From Rhynchopus sp. YZ270_cl-10 (Eukaryota > Euglenozoa > Diplonemea > Diplonemida > Diplonemidae), in contig OZ037899.1 of NCBI GenBank assembly GCA_964035575.1, positions 1,240,001 through 1,304,000 on the forward strand: a DNA stretch of 64,000 bases, written 5' to 3'. The notes under the pieces were generated by a model. It made no database searches, was not told the DNA's origin, and was given only the letters and a program-made list of their open reading frames with translations. Below, one piece after another: positions 1 to 10,319 of this stretch. The translations under genes and the position numbers were made by a program. Within the stretch, counting starts at the first letter, position 1, and each line of letters opens with the position of its first letter.

Positions 1-1343
1 CCAGACGGCGGAGGGGTATGACCAAACACCACATATCACATCACATCACATCATGTACTACTATGTGGACAGTAATGAATTTTTTTGAGGAAAAAAAGCA
101 CCTAAAACAACTGCACAAAAACTTTCAACCCAATTCCTTCAACTGTCTCATCAAATTCTAACCACACAGAAAAGGAATTCGGGTCCAGAGAGAAGCCAGA
201 AGCCGTCTGATACGTGACGAGTTGCTTGCAGGTCTTGAGAAGACTACCGCACCGTACACCGTACCCGAGCTCATGGACATGGTCAACAACCCAAACGCAC
301 CGTCGGAGATGCGCCTCCCGCCTCACATTGTGGAGATGCTTGTGAAGGTCGAGAAGCAGTCACACGTGGGGAAGCCGATCAATGCCACTTCGTTAGCTTC
401 GTCCTTCGCAGCGCGTGTGCGGACCACGAAGGTGACACCCTCCGCACGTCGCCTCGTCGACTCAGAAGCGCATTCAGACGAAGCCTCGCAGCACACAGTC
501 GACAAACACCAGAACCAGTCGTTCATCGCACCCTTCGAGGTGGCCCCCGTCAACTACTCCTCCACCAAGGCGAAGCACCTCTTCGCACGCAACGCGAAGG
601 TCGAAGTCACGCACATATGTGCAGAGGCAGCAGAGTTCCCGGTGCCCGACACAGACCTGCCGGAGGTCGCTTTTATTGGCATTGAAAACCGCGGGAAGAG
701 TGCGTTGATCAACTGCCTCGCGAACAGACATCTGGTTGAGGTGGGTGACGACTCAGGGACCACCCGCGAGGTGCACTTCATTAATGCGGCCAACAGTCTG
801 CGCATCGTTGACGTCCCCGGGTGGGTGCAACGCCGCACACGTGGCACACACAACCAAGACATGCAACGACTGAACCGAGAGTACATCAGACAACGCAGCG
901 CGGCGGGCATCCTCAAGCGCGCTGTTGTTGTTGTGGACGGGGCGATGGGGCTTGACTACATGACGCGGATACTGCTGCGGATGCTCTCAGAGCACGAGGT
1001 TCCATTTGTCACATGCGTGACAAGAACAGACCAGTACGGGCGGGGGCACATGGTTCGCATGGTGTCGCTGTTGGAAAGCGAGTTGGAAGACTACCCAACA
1101 AGCATGGGGGTGCACCTCACGACCACAGTGCAGAAGCTTGGCATCAGCCGTCTGCAGAACGACATTGCGGAAGTAGCGCGCATAGCAGAGCTGGGGCACG
1201 TGTTGAAAAAAGACTTTTCCATCCGGGACATCCTCCCTGCAGTGGGCTACGAAAAGACCCTCCTCAGCACAATACAAAAGGGCAATCAAACACCCAGAGA
1301 GCGGCGTCGAGGGAAGCTTGCGGAAAGTGTCTCGCAAGCGTAG
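1..1343 (+). CDS. EngB/GTPBP8-type GTPase, 5' end outside window
   Basis: Circularly unpermuted small GTPase of the EngB (YihA/YsxC) group, whose members assist assembly of the large ribosomal subunit in bacteria and organelles. Read as two exons: 1-15 and 170-1343, with an intron at 16-169 (GTATGA donor; CTAAC branch-like site and CACAG acceptor). Joining them gives a glycine codon across the junction and keeps the frame; no ATG exists in the open frame upstream of 222, which is why I prefer a spliced internal exon to a non-ATG start. Motifs seen: G1 as GIENRGKSALIN, a GTT switch-I, G3 as DVPGW, G4-like TRTDQ, and the family's YIRQRSAAG segment after G3. A long N-terminal region of about 150 residues before the G domain is polar and would fit an organelle-targeted version, but the true N terminus is not in the window. 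Alternative: another TRAFAC GTPase. Confidence 0.8.
16..169 (+). other. Intron of the EngB-like gene
   Basis: GTATGACC at the left, TTCTAACCACACAG at the right, 154 bp. The acceptor carries a clean branch-like CTAAC 10 nt before the AG. Splicing phase agrees on both sides (two bases plus one base make GGA). Confidence 0.65.
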
Positions 1344-1734
1344 TTTCTTCAGTTTTTATCGTTTGACATATTATCGTGAAGTTTGTCAAAAAGAAAATCC
1401 AGGGTTTTTGTACTCTATCTCCTTGCTCTAAACACATGGCAAAAACCCCACTGGAAAAAAGACTACCATAAGTAGCAGGGTTCTGTGGAGAACCCATATT
1501 AGTAGTGATCTGATGATCGGAACAGAACGAAAAAAAAGACAATAAAATAGAATGAAAAAGAACAGCAGATTTTTTTTTTAATAATAATAAATTAAAAATC
1601 CCTTTCCACACATCTCCTTCCATGCCACACTCATTTCCACCCCATGTGAACCACTGCTTTGGGTCCACTCCAACAGAAGACCTTGCACATATCATTTCAC
1701 CCTCCACAGAACACCCTTTTCTATACCCAACACG
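1344..1734 (+). other. Spacer, 3' and 5' UTRs
   Basis: AT-rich spacer with A and T runs (1531-1600) between the GTPase and the first deaminase gene. From about 1665 the leader is identical to the leader of the second deaminase copy. A CCTCCACAG at about 1709 is a possible splice-leader acceptor 26 nt before the ATG. No gene seen. Confidence 0.5.
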
Positions 1735-3276
1735 ATGCTGCGTTTTGCAGTGCTTGCTTGCAGCATTGCTTTGAACGGTGCTTACGAGAGCGATCCGACA
1801 GATATCACAAAATACCTTGCAGAGAGAGAGGCCCTTTTGAAAGGGCAGGAAGGACTCCGTTTTGATGCCACCACAAGGGGAGCGTTGAACGCACAGGAGC
1901 AAGCTGCGAACGCTACCTTGGTGGCACTACGTGACGCCCTGCGCGTCAACATATCGCGCTTCACCGCAACCCCCCTCCGTGCTGTGAAGGACCTTGTCGA
2001 GCCGACACAGCTGTTCTCGCTCTTGCACACCATGCCGAAGGGGGTGACCCTGCACATCCACCTCCCTGCCATGAACTCCATCCCGTGGCTGATCTCGAAT
2101 GTGACCTCCCGGCCGCACTGCTACTTCTACTGGAACACTTCGTATGGGGATTCGCCGTCCGCTGCAGACACGCCAAAGGGGACAGTCACCTTCCTGCCAG
2201 AGAACAGCACCATCCCAGCAGGGTACCTCAGCCTCGCTGCGCTTCTCAAGGCCAACCCTGGGAAGTCCGCCGAGCAGATCCTTCTGCCGTACTGGGACGT
2301 GCTGCACAACGAAACCTTCATTGACGAGACGCACGACCCCTGGGGCCCGTTTCAACGCTACTTCACCATTGTAGGAGGTGCCCTTTCGTACCGTCCTGTG
2401 TTGGAGGACTACGTTCGTGAGGCCTTTTTGACGGCAGCACTCAAATGGAAGGTCAACTTCGTGGAGCTCCGTGCCCTGGGGTTGGGTTCCAACGCTTACT
2501 ACCTCTCTGGGAGTGACATTGTGCAGATGTCCATGCAGGACACCCTAGCCCTCTACACCACAGTTGCTGCTGAAGTGACGTCGCTCACCGGTGGGTCCTT
2601 TGTGGGGTTCAACATGATCTATTCACAGTACCGCCAAATTTCGAACACAGTCCTGAGACAGGCTTTGGAGGAGGCGGTGGCGCTTCAGACTGAGTTTCCT
2701 GAAATAGTGGTAGGGTTTGATCTGGTGGGGCAGGAGGATAAGGGGGAGCCGTTGCGGGCGTTTTTGCCGGAGTTGTTGGAGTTTCAGGACAAGCTGGATT
2801 ATTACTTTCATGCGGGTGAGACCGATTGGAGTGGGAGGTTGACTACCGGGCAGAACATCGTGGATGCAGTGTTGCTGAAGACGAAGCGGATTGGGCACGG
2901 CTTGGCGATGGCGAAGCTGCCTTTGGCGATTGAGGCTGCCCTTCGCGATGGCGTGGCAGTCGAAGTCTGCCCCACCTCCAACCAAGGCCTCCAATACGTT
3001 CTCGACGCAAGAGACCACCCGATCTCCTCGCTTCTCGCCGAAGGTGTGCCCTTCGTCCTTTCCAACGACGGCCCTGCCCTGCTCACCACCACCCAAACCA
3101 TGGCGTACGACTTCATCCTTGCGTTCCTCTCCTGGGACATCGACCTCGCTTCGTTGAAGCAGCTTGCGCTCAACTCCATCACACACTCCTCCTCAAGCCT
3201 GGAGACAAAGCAGAAAATCCACACCCTGTGGGAGCCTGCATGGAACGAATGGGTTTCCTCAGTACTGAGGATGTGA
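1735..3276 (+). CDS. Secreted adenosine deaminase, ADGF/ADA2 family, copy 1
   Basis: Metal-dependent adenosine deaminase (adenosine to inosine) of the secreted ADGF/CECR1 group, 513 residues, single exon. A short hydrophobic signal peptide (residues 1-17) is followed by the N-terminal dimerisation-type region. The amidohydrolase barrel shows MPKGVTLHIHLP (metal His107 and His109), GFDLVGQED, FHAGE (His359, Glu362), RIGHG (His388), EVCPTSNQ and a SND motif ending in Asp445. Family members have a second Asp next to that catalytic Asp; here residue 446 is Gly (GGC), while the downstream copy has Asp (GAC). In ADA1 the matching Asp296 contacts the purine ring, so this copy may have altered substrate use or reduced activity; that is inference. 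The N-glycosylation sequons and the leader fit an extracellular enzyme that scavenges purines. Start chosen at the ATG giving the leader; neighbours are the GTPase and spacer block X. Confidence 0.9.
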   Translation: MLRFAVLACSIALNGAYESDPTDITKYLAEREALLKGQEGLRFDATTRGALNAQEQAANATLVALRDALRVNISRFTATPLRAVKDLVEPTQLFSLLHTMPKGVTLHIHLPAMNSIPWLISNVTSRPHCYFYWNTSYGDSPSAADTPKGTVTFLPENSTIPAGYLSLAALLKANPGKSAEQILLPYWDVLHNETFIDETHDPWGPFQRYFTIVGGALSYRPVLEDYVREAFLTAALKWKVNFVELRALGLGSNAYYLSGSDIVQMSMQDTLALYTTVAAEVTSLTGGSFVGFNMIYSQYRQISNTVLRQALEEAVALQTEFPEIVVGFDLVGQEDKGEPLRAFLPELLEFQDKLDYYFHAGETDWSGRLTTGQNIVDAVLLKTKRIGHGLAMAKLPLAIEAALRDGVAVEVCPTSNQGLQYVLDARDHPISSLLAEGVPFVLSNDGPALLTTTQTMAYDFILAFLSWDIDLASLKQLALNSITHSSSSLETKQKIHTLWEPAWNEWVSSVLRM

Positions 3277-4044
3277 AGGTGAGAGACGGTGTTTTGTATT
3301 CTGCTTAAAGTACATTGTTAAGAATGTGAGAGGGGAAATTGAGCACTCCTACTTTTTGCTTCTGTACAAACATGCTAAAAAATAACACAGACCGAAATGA
3401 TGGAGCTTTTTCGAATTGAATAATTGAAATAATGCGCAGTTCGGAAGTAAATACTTTCTCTTTCTGTCGTCTTGTTAAATGTTCATTGTGTTCCTTTCAT
3501 CGAGAAGGAACGCTTCTTCGCAGAACTGAAGGGGCGTGTGTCAAGCTGGCCGACCAATCAACCTACTGTCAACACGGCGAATTCTTCATCTACGACAGAC
3601 TGCGAAGTTTGCGGACAGTGACTGACTTTAAGATGCAAAGCAGAAGATAAAGAAGATGGGACAAGAAGGGGGGAACCTTACACGTATTGTTATTTGAAAC
3701 CCGAATCATAAAGCCAACGTTTAATCGCCTGATACCGACTATTTTCTCCCTGCCTTTAAAAATTACTTGCGCCAAATTCAGATCTCACACACTGTTTTTT
3801 GGCTGCGTTCAACGACATTTTCAACATAGAATGTAAGCAAGGCAAGATCTTGGCTTTTACCCCGAAAGCAAGAATTTCCGTATTTTCTTGCCTTTTCTTA
3901 TTGTTTTCTTGCTTCTTTACGTTGTATGATTACATGCAATGCTAAAAGGAAATCACCGTACCCCTACTCCCTTCCTTTTTTTATTTTCAATTCTGGGGCG
4001 GGTTGTAGAACACAAACCCGCACACCCGCAAACCCGGTTTGCGG
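3277..4044 (+). repeat. Spacer with duplicated block X (copy 1, 3471-4014)
   Basis: After a short 3' UTR the segment 3471-4014 is repeated at 8149-8690 with only scattered differences. Copy 1 lies downstream of deaminase 1; copy 2 lies directly upstream of deaminase 2. This is what a tandem array of the form ADA-X-ADA-X leaves behind. No coding sequence is evident; the short open frames found in it are the same in both copies but resemble nothing I know. Confidence 0.8.
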
Positions 4045-4338
4045 AAAAAGGTTAAGATGCAGGTTGTCCTCAACCCTTTTCTTGAACGAATAATCACAGT
4101 GCGACAGACATATATCCTCTATGTTTTTGTTTCAACAGGTTGACTACGTTCCTGTGAATGCCCTGAAACCTGACAAGCAGTACGGAGTGAGCCTGCTGCA
4201 TCCTGACGGAAGGACCTGGTTTGTGCAGATGATGGCGTGCATCCGTGTTGAGATCCTGAAGCGTCAACTGCCCGAGGCACCAAAGTGGGAGTCGAACGCA
4301 GATGGGTCTCCTCCCAATCCCGAGGAACTCTAGCCTCA
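4045..4338 (+). pseudogene. Orphan duplicate of the last exon of the 4933-6231 gene
   Basis: A 294-bp segment nearly identical to 5943-6236. It includes the intron end (TTTTTGTTTCAACAG) and the 64-residue terminal exon beginning VDYVPVNALKPD, ending in EEL-stop here and EGL-stop in the other copy. No matching first exon lies upstream, so this is the tail of a lost or truncated gene copy in a former tandem array. It would only be translated if some upstream exon were spliced to it. Confidence 0.7.
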
Positions 4339-4510
4339 CACACCACACACGTAATGCGGTTTCGCACTCAAATCCGCCAGGTGAGACAGTTGGTGCAGTC
4401 GTTGACCATTCTTGGTAGGGTGACGAAGGGCGATGCAGTGTGGAAGCTGTGCGAGCGGAGGATGCTTGTTGGCGGGGGCGGGTCGGGGCAGGTGCAGGTA
4501 GTGTGCACGA

Positions 4511-4755
4511 GCGCGTCCGTTTGTTTGTTTTTCTCAAACGACACCTTTTTTCAAAAAAATTGGCCCCGGTATCACATATGTGATACTGTTTTCCATGGAT
4601 ACACATGAAAAGGAGTTCCGTGCTATTCACAGAACTCGATAGGCGATTGAGCTTATCTAACAACAACCCAAGCAAAAGAACGTACAAAGAAGAGAATAAA
4701 AAATGCAGGAAAAATAGACAAAGAGAAAAACAAAGAGATTTTGACAAAGTGAACA
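4511..4755 (+). repeat. Duplicated 3' flank, block F copy 1
   Basis: Matches 6693-6947. It follows the orphan exon here and follows the intact last exon there, so exon plus flank were copied together. It contains a TATCACATATG(TG)ATACTG near-palindrome and a purine-rich A/G stretch. Confidence 0.75.
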
Positions 4756-4932
4756 CCATGGATGTAGAAAGTGGCTACTCAAACACACCACCAGCCCTCC
4801 CTCTACTATGGTATATAAATCTCTGGTTGAACTCCACCCCCACACCCATCCCCTACGCCAGCATCCTCTACCAACTAATCTACTCTCCGTCACACAGACT
4901 CACTACAGGTTTACACGTAACAACAGCACAAG

Positions 4933-6231
4933 ATGTCTAAGAGGAAGTCGAGCGCAAACAAGTCAAACGTCGGTTCTAGTCAATCGCAAAAGGCGAAGAC
5001 AGCTTCTCAACCTACCATTGACCTGGACCCCTTTACGAGGGATTTTGGAGACGGACTGCACTCCACTAGCCTGTGGCACCTCGATTGGGTGGAACCCTTT
5101 TGCGATCTGCAATTTAAGAGTGGTATCGGGTTCGCCAAGCAGGACCTCGAGAACGTCAAACTGTTTCCGGAAGAGACGCTGTTTGCCAAGTGCTCTGCCA
5201 CAAGGGACGACATCGTCAACGGAACGTGGGAGTTGGGCCTGAGCGATGTGGATGAACTCAAGGAGGAAGACCCCCAAATCCGCTTTGTCTTTCGGGAACA
5301 CAGACGCTTGCTGAAGGAGAAAGTCGACGCCTCCTTCGAGAATCTGCGGGGAATCCTCCGCCAGCACGCGATTCCCAAGGAAGGCTTGGAGCTGGTAAGC
5401 AAGTCCGAGATGGGCGTCGATGCGTTGGCACATCAACTGGGAGTCTTATGTGGGTTCAACGACGGGGAGTTCCTGATCACCTACCAATCAGTCGCCTTCA
5501 AGTTTGCCGGGAAGGAGATCAACAGTAATGTTGATGTTTACGCGGCAAAGCGCACTAGCGAAGGAGTAGCAGATCAACTTGTCTTGATATGGGCGGACAA
5601 ACTGTCGGCGGGCAACTCGGGAAAAGTCAACACGACTGCATCCATGCTGGAATCCTCTGCTGCTCAAATCATCGGGGAGATGATTTCGGTACATTACCAG
5701 AACACAAAGAAGTTTCATTTTGGTACATGCGAGGTGTACGCCATCCGCCTCATCGACGACAAAGTTGCTTTCTTCAGGATGGAGATGACAGCAGAGCAGA
5801 TTGAGGATGTGTGCGAAAAGGGTGTCATCCCAAACCGCAAGCTTCAGGTATAACTATTGTTGCATATTTATTTTTGTATAAACATTCACTCTATCCCACG
5901 AGTGGAGATCTGTCACTGTGTCGACCGAAGCCTTTGTGCTTCAAAAAGGTTAAGATGCAGGTTGTCCTCAACCCTTTTCTTGAACGAATAATCACAGTGC
6001 GACAGACATATATCCTCTATGTTTTTGTTTCAACAGGTTGACTACGTTCCTGTGAATGCCCTGAAACCTGACAAGCAGTACGGAGTGAGCCTGCTGCATC
6101 CTGACGGAAGGACCTGGTTTGTGCAGATGATGGCGTGCATCCGTGTTGAGATCCTGAAGCGTCAACTGCCCGAGGCACCAAAGTGGGAGTCGAACGCAGA
6201 TGGGTCTCCTCCCAATCCCGAGGGACTCTAG
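4933..6231 (+). CDS. Two-exon protein of unknown family, possible PD-(D/E)XK-like fold
   Basis: Exon 1 is 4933-5847, the intron 5848-6036 (GTATAA donor, TTTGTTTCAACAG acceptor), exon 2 6037-6231; the phases agree and the product is 369 residues. Without splicing the frame stops six bases into the intron. A basic, low-complexity N terminus (MSKRKSSANKS) is followed by a globular region. The segment NVDVYAAKRT, then LVLIWADK, then AAQIIGEMISVHY resembles the strand-strand-helix layout of restriction-nuclease-like domains attached to CRN and RHS-type proteins, but I cannot show an intact active site. It sits between the two duplicated deaminase blocks, and its last exon plus flank is duplicated upstream, so the locus has been copied repeatedly. 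Codon use is similar to neighbouring genes. Function unknown. Confidence 0.65.
5848..6036 (+). other. Intron of the 4933-6231 gene
   Basis: Donor GTATAACT directly after CAG, acceptor CAACAG, 189 bp, phase 0. The last 94 bp are part of the 294-bp duplicated block, so the orphan upstream exon still carries its own acceptor. Confidence 0.7.
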
Positions 6232-8148
6232 CCTCATTCGGGGATAGTGGTGCCCATGGCATGTCTCGCAAATTTTTTAAAAGTGTACCTCTGAGAGCGT
6301 AGCGAGCGGGAAAATTTTTAAGGTGTACCTCCGCGACAGGGGAAAAGCTTTGGTCAAATGTACCGTTTTGGGCCGCTGTAATTGTGCTGTAATTGTGGCG
6401 TAATTGTGCTCAGTTCTGGCCAGTTGTGCCCAGTTGTGCGTAAGTGGGTGTAAATGTGCGTAAGTGTACGTAAGTGTGCGTAAGTGTTGGTACTTGTGGA
6501 GTATTTGTGGGTACGTGTGTGTAAGAGTGTGCAAAAACGGATATTTTTTTTAAGTAAGAGAAAACCGAATGGAGTGGGAACGCTAGTGAGAGCGCAGCGG
6601 AAACGATAGTGGGAACGCAACGAGCTTTTTTCATAATGTTTTATTCTTCCCCACAAAATATCACGCGCAGAGAAACACTCGTTTTTCACACAGCGCGTCC
6701 GTTTGTTTGTTTTTCTCAAACGACACCTTTTTTCAAAATTTTTTACCTCCAATTTTTCCCCGGTATCACATATGATACTGATTTCCATGGATACACATGA
6801 AAAGGAGTTCCGTGCTATTCACAGAACTCGATAGGCGATTGAGCTTATCTAACAACAACCCAAGCAAAAGAAAGTACAAAGAAGAGAATAAAAAATGCAG
6901 GAAAAATAGACAAAGAGAAAAACAAAGAGATTTTGACAAAGTGAACAATAAAAGTTTTCTGCATGTTTCTCCTGCTCTTTCACGCCAACAAGACTTCGAT
7001 AACATTTCGCTTAAAATTGCACATTTTTTGGCGTGGCTGCATAACCGATTCCCCGCGTTTCTACACAGTTGTCATGGGGGTATTCACGTGTTGGAAATTT
7101 GTTTTCGTTGGTCAAGCTTTTAAACGCCGCACTTACATGTGGTGGCATGCTTCCCTGTAGGGTGGTGTACCATTTTTTCCCCCAGCTTAATTTAGGTGTA
7201 ATTGTGTGTAATTGTGGTTAGTTGTGGTTAGTTGTGTGTAGTTGTGCTGAAATTGTACTGAAATTGTGCCTAATATAGGCACAGCTCAGGTGAGTATGGT
7301 GCCAGTTGTGCCCAGTTATGTCATGGGTAAAACGGTACATCAAAGTTCAAAAATCCCAGCTAAAAATGGTCGGGAATGTTCGGGACTAGGGGGTTCCACC
7401 AAGGCCGTTTTGCTGTCCAACACCCATTTTTTTCAATAAAAACCCCAAAATACCCAAAACAACCACCCAGAACCGCCCAGAACCAGAAACCCCACCCTAT
7501 TTTGTGGTGTCCCGCGACCAGCCCACAATCGCCCCCCTAGAGCCCCCCTGAGCCCACCTGTGCCCACCTGAACCCAATTTCACCCAATTTCGCCCGATTT
7601 CACCCGATTTCACCCGGATTTCAAAAATTCCTTTTTTTGGGTTGGGGTTGGGGGCTTGGGCGGGGTTTAACCAAAACCAAGAACTTGGCCATTTCGGCAA
7701 AGTGACCCCACCACAGCGCGGACGGATTCCGGAAATGCCAATCGCGGCATGTTTTGGAGCCCACTTTTTTTCAGGGAAAATATTTTGGGTGATCTATGAT
7801 CGTCTCCGTGGGACACGTAACAGGCTGTGAGAGCTTGTGAGAGCCTGTGAGAGCTAGTGGGGATCTCTTTAGGATAAAATATGGGGAGAAAGGTCTTTTT
7901 TGGTTAATAGCGCCGAAAAAACGGCAGCGAGGTATGTGGTCATGAGGGCGAGACTGGGGAAACACAACACAAAAATACTGATGAAGGTGGTGGTGAGATT
8001 TCCCCGTACCGTCCTCAACCAACCTTGCCGAAGCAAGTGGTAAGCAATAACAACAAAAGGGCACGTAGCAATAGATAAATGGTACGCGCAAAAAAAATAT
8101 ATCCATAGCGAAAAAGGGGGAGGGGAAAAGACTTTCTTATTCGCGACA
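6232..8148 (+). other. Gene-free spacer with low-complexity repeats
   Basis: No gene seen. 6355-6530 and 7190-7290 are imperfect arrays of GTAATTGTG/GTAAGTGTG-like units; 6693-6947 is block F copy 2; 7430-7640 is C/A-rich with repeated CCCAATTTC/CCCGATTTC units; 7810-7860 has a few GTGAGAGC(C/T)T units. These are simple replication-slippage arrays. Confidence 0.6.
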
Positions 8149-8690
8149 CTTGTTTAATGTTCATTGTGTTCCTTTCATCGAGAAGGAACGCTTCTTCGCA
8201 GAACTGAAGGGGCGTGTGTCAAGCTGTCCGACCAATCAACCTACTGTCAACACGGCGAATTCTTCATCTACGACAGACTGCGAAGTTTGCGGACAGTGAC
8301 TGACTTTAAGATGCAAAGCAGAAGATAAAGAAGATGGGACAAGAAGGGGGGAACCTTACACGTATTGTTATTTGAAACCCGAATCATAAAGCCAACGTTT
8401 AATCGCCTGATACCGACTATTTTCTCCCTGCCTTTAAAAATCACATGCGCCAAATTCAGATCTCACACACTGTTTTTTGGCTGCGTTCAACGACATTTTC
8501 AACATAGAATGTAAGCAAGGCAAGATCTTGGCTTTTACCCCGAAAACAAGTATTTCCGTATTTTTCTTGCCTTTTCTTATTGTTTTCTTGCTTCTTTACG
8601 TTGTATGATTACATGCAATGCTAAAAGGAAATCACCGTACCCCTACTCCCTTTCTTTTTCTATTTTCAATTCTGCGGGTTGTAGAACACA
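8149..8690 (+). repeat. Duplicated block X, copy 2
   Basis: Matches 3471-4014. Runs directly into the 5' leader of deaminase copy 2, which suggests that it is the original upstream spacer of an array unit. Confidence 0.8.
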
Positions 8691-8777
8691 CAACGCTGCT
8701 TTGGGTTCCACTCCAACAGAAGACCTTGCACATATCATTTCACCCTCCACAGAACACCCTTTTCTATACCCAACACG

Positions 8778-10319
8778 ATGCTGCGTTTTGCAGTGCTTGC
8801 TTGCAGCATTGCTTTGAACGGTGCTTACGAGAGCGATCCGACAGATATCACAAAATACCTTGCAGAGAGAGAGGCCCTTTTGAAAGGGCAGGAAGGACTC
8901 CGTTTTGATGCCACCACAAGGGGAGCGTTGAACGCACAGGAGCAAGCTGCGAACGCTACCTTGGTGGCACTACGTGACGCCCTGCGCGTCAACATATCGC
9001 GCTTCACCGCAACCCCCCTCCGTGCTGTGAAGGACCTTGTCGAGCCGACACAGCTGTTCTCGCTCTTGCACACCATGCCGAAGGGGGTGACCCTGCACAT
9101 CCACCTCCCTGCCATGAACTCCATCCCGTGGCTGATCTCGAATGTGACCTCCCGGCCGCACTGCTACTTCTACTGGAACACTTCGTATGGGGATTCGCCG
9201 TCCGCTGCAGACACGCCAAAGGGGACAGTCACCTTCCTGCCAGAGAACAGCACCATCCCAGCAGGGTACCTCAGCCTCGCTGCGCTTCTCAAGGCCAACC
9301 CTGGGAAGTCCGCCGAGCAGATCCTTCTGCCGTACTGGGACGTGCTGCACAACGAAACCTTCATTGACGAGACGCACGACCCCTGGGGCCCGTTTCAACG
9401 CTACTTCACCATTGTAGGAGGTGCCCTTTCGTACCGTCCTGTGTTGGAGGACTACGTTCGTGAGGCCTTTTTGACGGCAGCACTCAAATGGAAGGTCAAC
9501 TTCGTGGAGCTCCGTGCCCTGGGGTTGGGTTCCAACGCTTACTACCTCTCTGGGAGTGACATTGTGCAGATGTCCATGCAGGACACCCTAGCCCTCTACA
9601 CCACAGTTGCTGCTGAAGTGACGTCGCTCACCGGTGGGTCCTTTGTGGGGTTCAACATGATCTATTCACAGTACCGCCAAATTTCGAACACAGTCCTGAG
9701 ACAGGCTTTGGAGGAGGCGGTGGCGCTTCAGACTGAGTTTCCTGAAATAGTGGTAGGGTTTGATCTGGTGGGGCAGGAGGATAAGGGGGAGCCGTTGCGG
9801 GCGTTTTTGCCGGAGTTGTTGGAGTTTCAGGACAAGCTGGATTATTACTTTCATGCGGGTGAGACCGATTGGAGTGGGAGGTTGACTACCGGGCAGAACA
9901 TCGTGGATGCAGTGCTGTTGAAGACGAAGCGGATTGGGCACGGCTTGGCGATGGCGAAGCTGCCTTTGGCGATTGAGGCTGCCCTTCGCGATGGCGTGGC
10001 AGTCGAAGTCTGCCCCACCTCCAACCAAGGCCTCCAGTACGTTCTCGACGCAAGAGACCACCCGATCTCGTCGCTTCTCGCCGAAGGTGTGCCCTTCGTC
10101 CTTTCCAACGACGACCCTGCCCTGCTTACCACCACCCAAACCATGGCGTACGACTTCATCCTTGCGTTCCTCTCCTGGGACATCGACCTCGCTTCGTTGA
10201 AGCAGCTTGCGCTCAACTCCATCACACACTCCTCCTCAAGCCTGGAGACAAAGCAGAAAATCCACGCCCTGTGGGAGCCTGCATGGAACGAATGGGTTGC
10301 CTCAGTACTGAGGATGTGA
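8778..10319 (+). CDS. Secreted adenosine deaminase, ADGF/ADA2 family, copy 2
   Basis: 513 residues, same reaction and architecture as the copy at 1735-3276: signal peptide 1-17, HxH at 107/109, FHAGE at 359-362, RIGHG with His388, and an intact SNDDP motif at 443-447. By eye only three residues differ between the copies (446 Gly/Asp, 497 Thr/Ala, 508 Ser/Ala). I see no difference in the leader and the first ~1,135 coding bases; all differences fall in the last quarter and the 3' UTRs diverge strongly. That pattern fits a recent gene-conversion tract. With its complete active site this copy is the better candidate for a working extracellular deaminase. Confidence 0.92.
   Translation: MLRFAVLACSIALNGAYESDPTDITKYLAEREALLKGQEGLRFDATTRGALNAQEQAANATLVALRDALRVNISRFTATPLRAVKDLVEPTQLFSLLHTMPKGVTLHIHLPAMNSIPWLISNVTSRPHCYFYWNTSYGDSPSAADTPKGTVTFLPENSTIPAGYLSLAALLKANPGKSAEQILLPYWDVLHNETFIDETHDPWGPFQRYFTIVGGALSYRPVLEDYVREAFLTAALKWKVNFVELRALGLGSNAYYLSGSDIVQMSMQDTLALYTTVAAEVTSLTGGSFVGFNMIYSQYRQISNTVLRQALEEAVALQTEFPEIVVGFDLVGQEDKGEPLRAFLPELLEFQDKLDYYFHAGETDWSGRLTTGQNIVDAVLLKTKRIGHGLAMAKLPLAIEAALRDGVAVEVCPTSNQGLQYVLDARDHPISSLLAEGVPFVLSNDDPALLTTTQTMAYDFILAFLSWDIDLASLKQLALNSITHSSSSLETKQKIHALWEPAWNEWVASVLRM

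Noticed and set aside
222-1343. GTPase starting at a TTG codon at 222
   Set aside because: The frame is open further upstream to a good splice acceptor at 169, so an internal exon is more likely than a non-ATG start.
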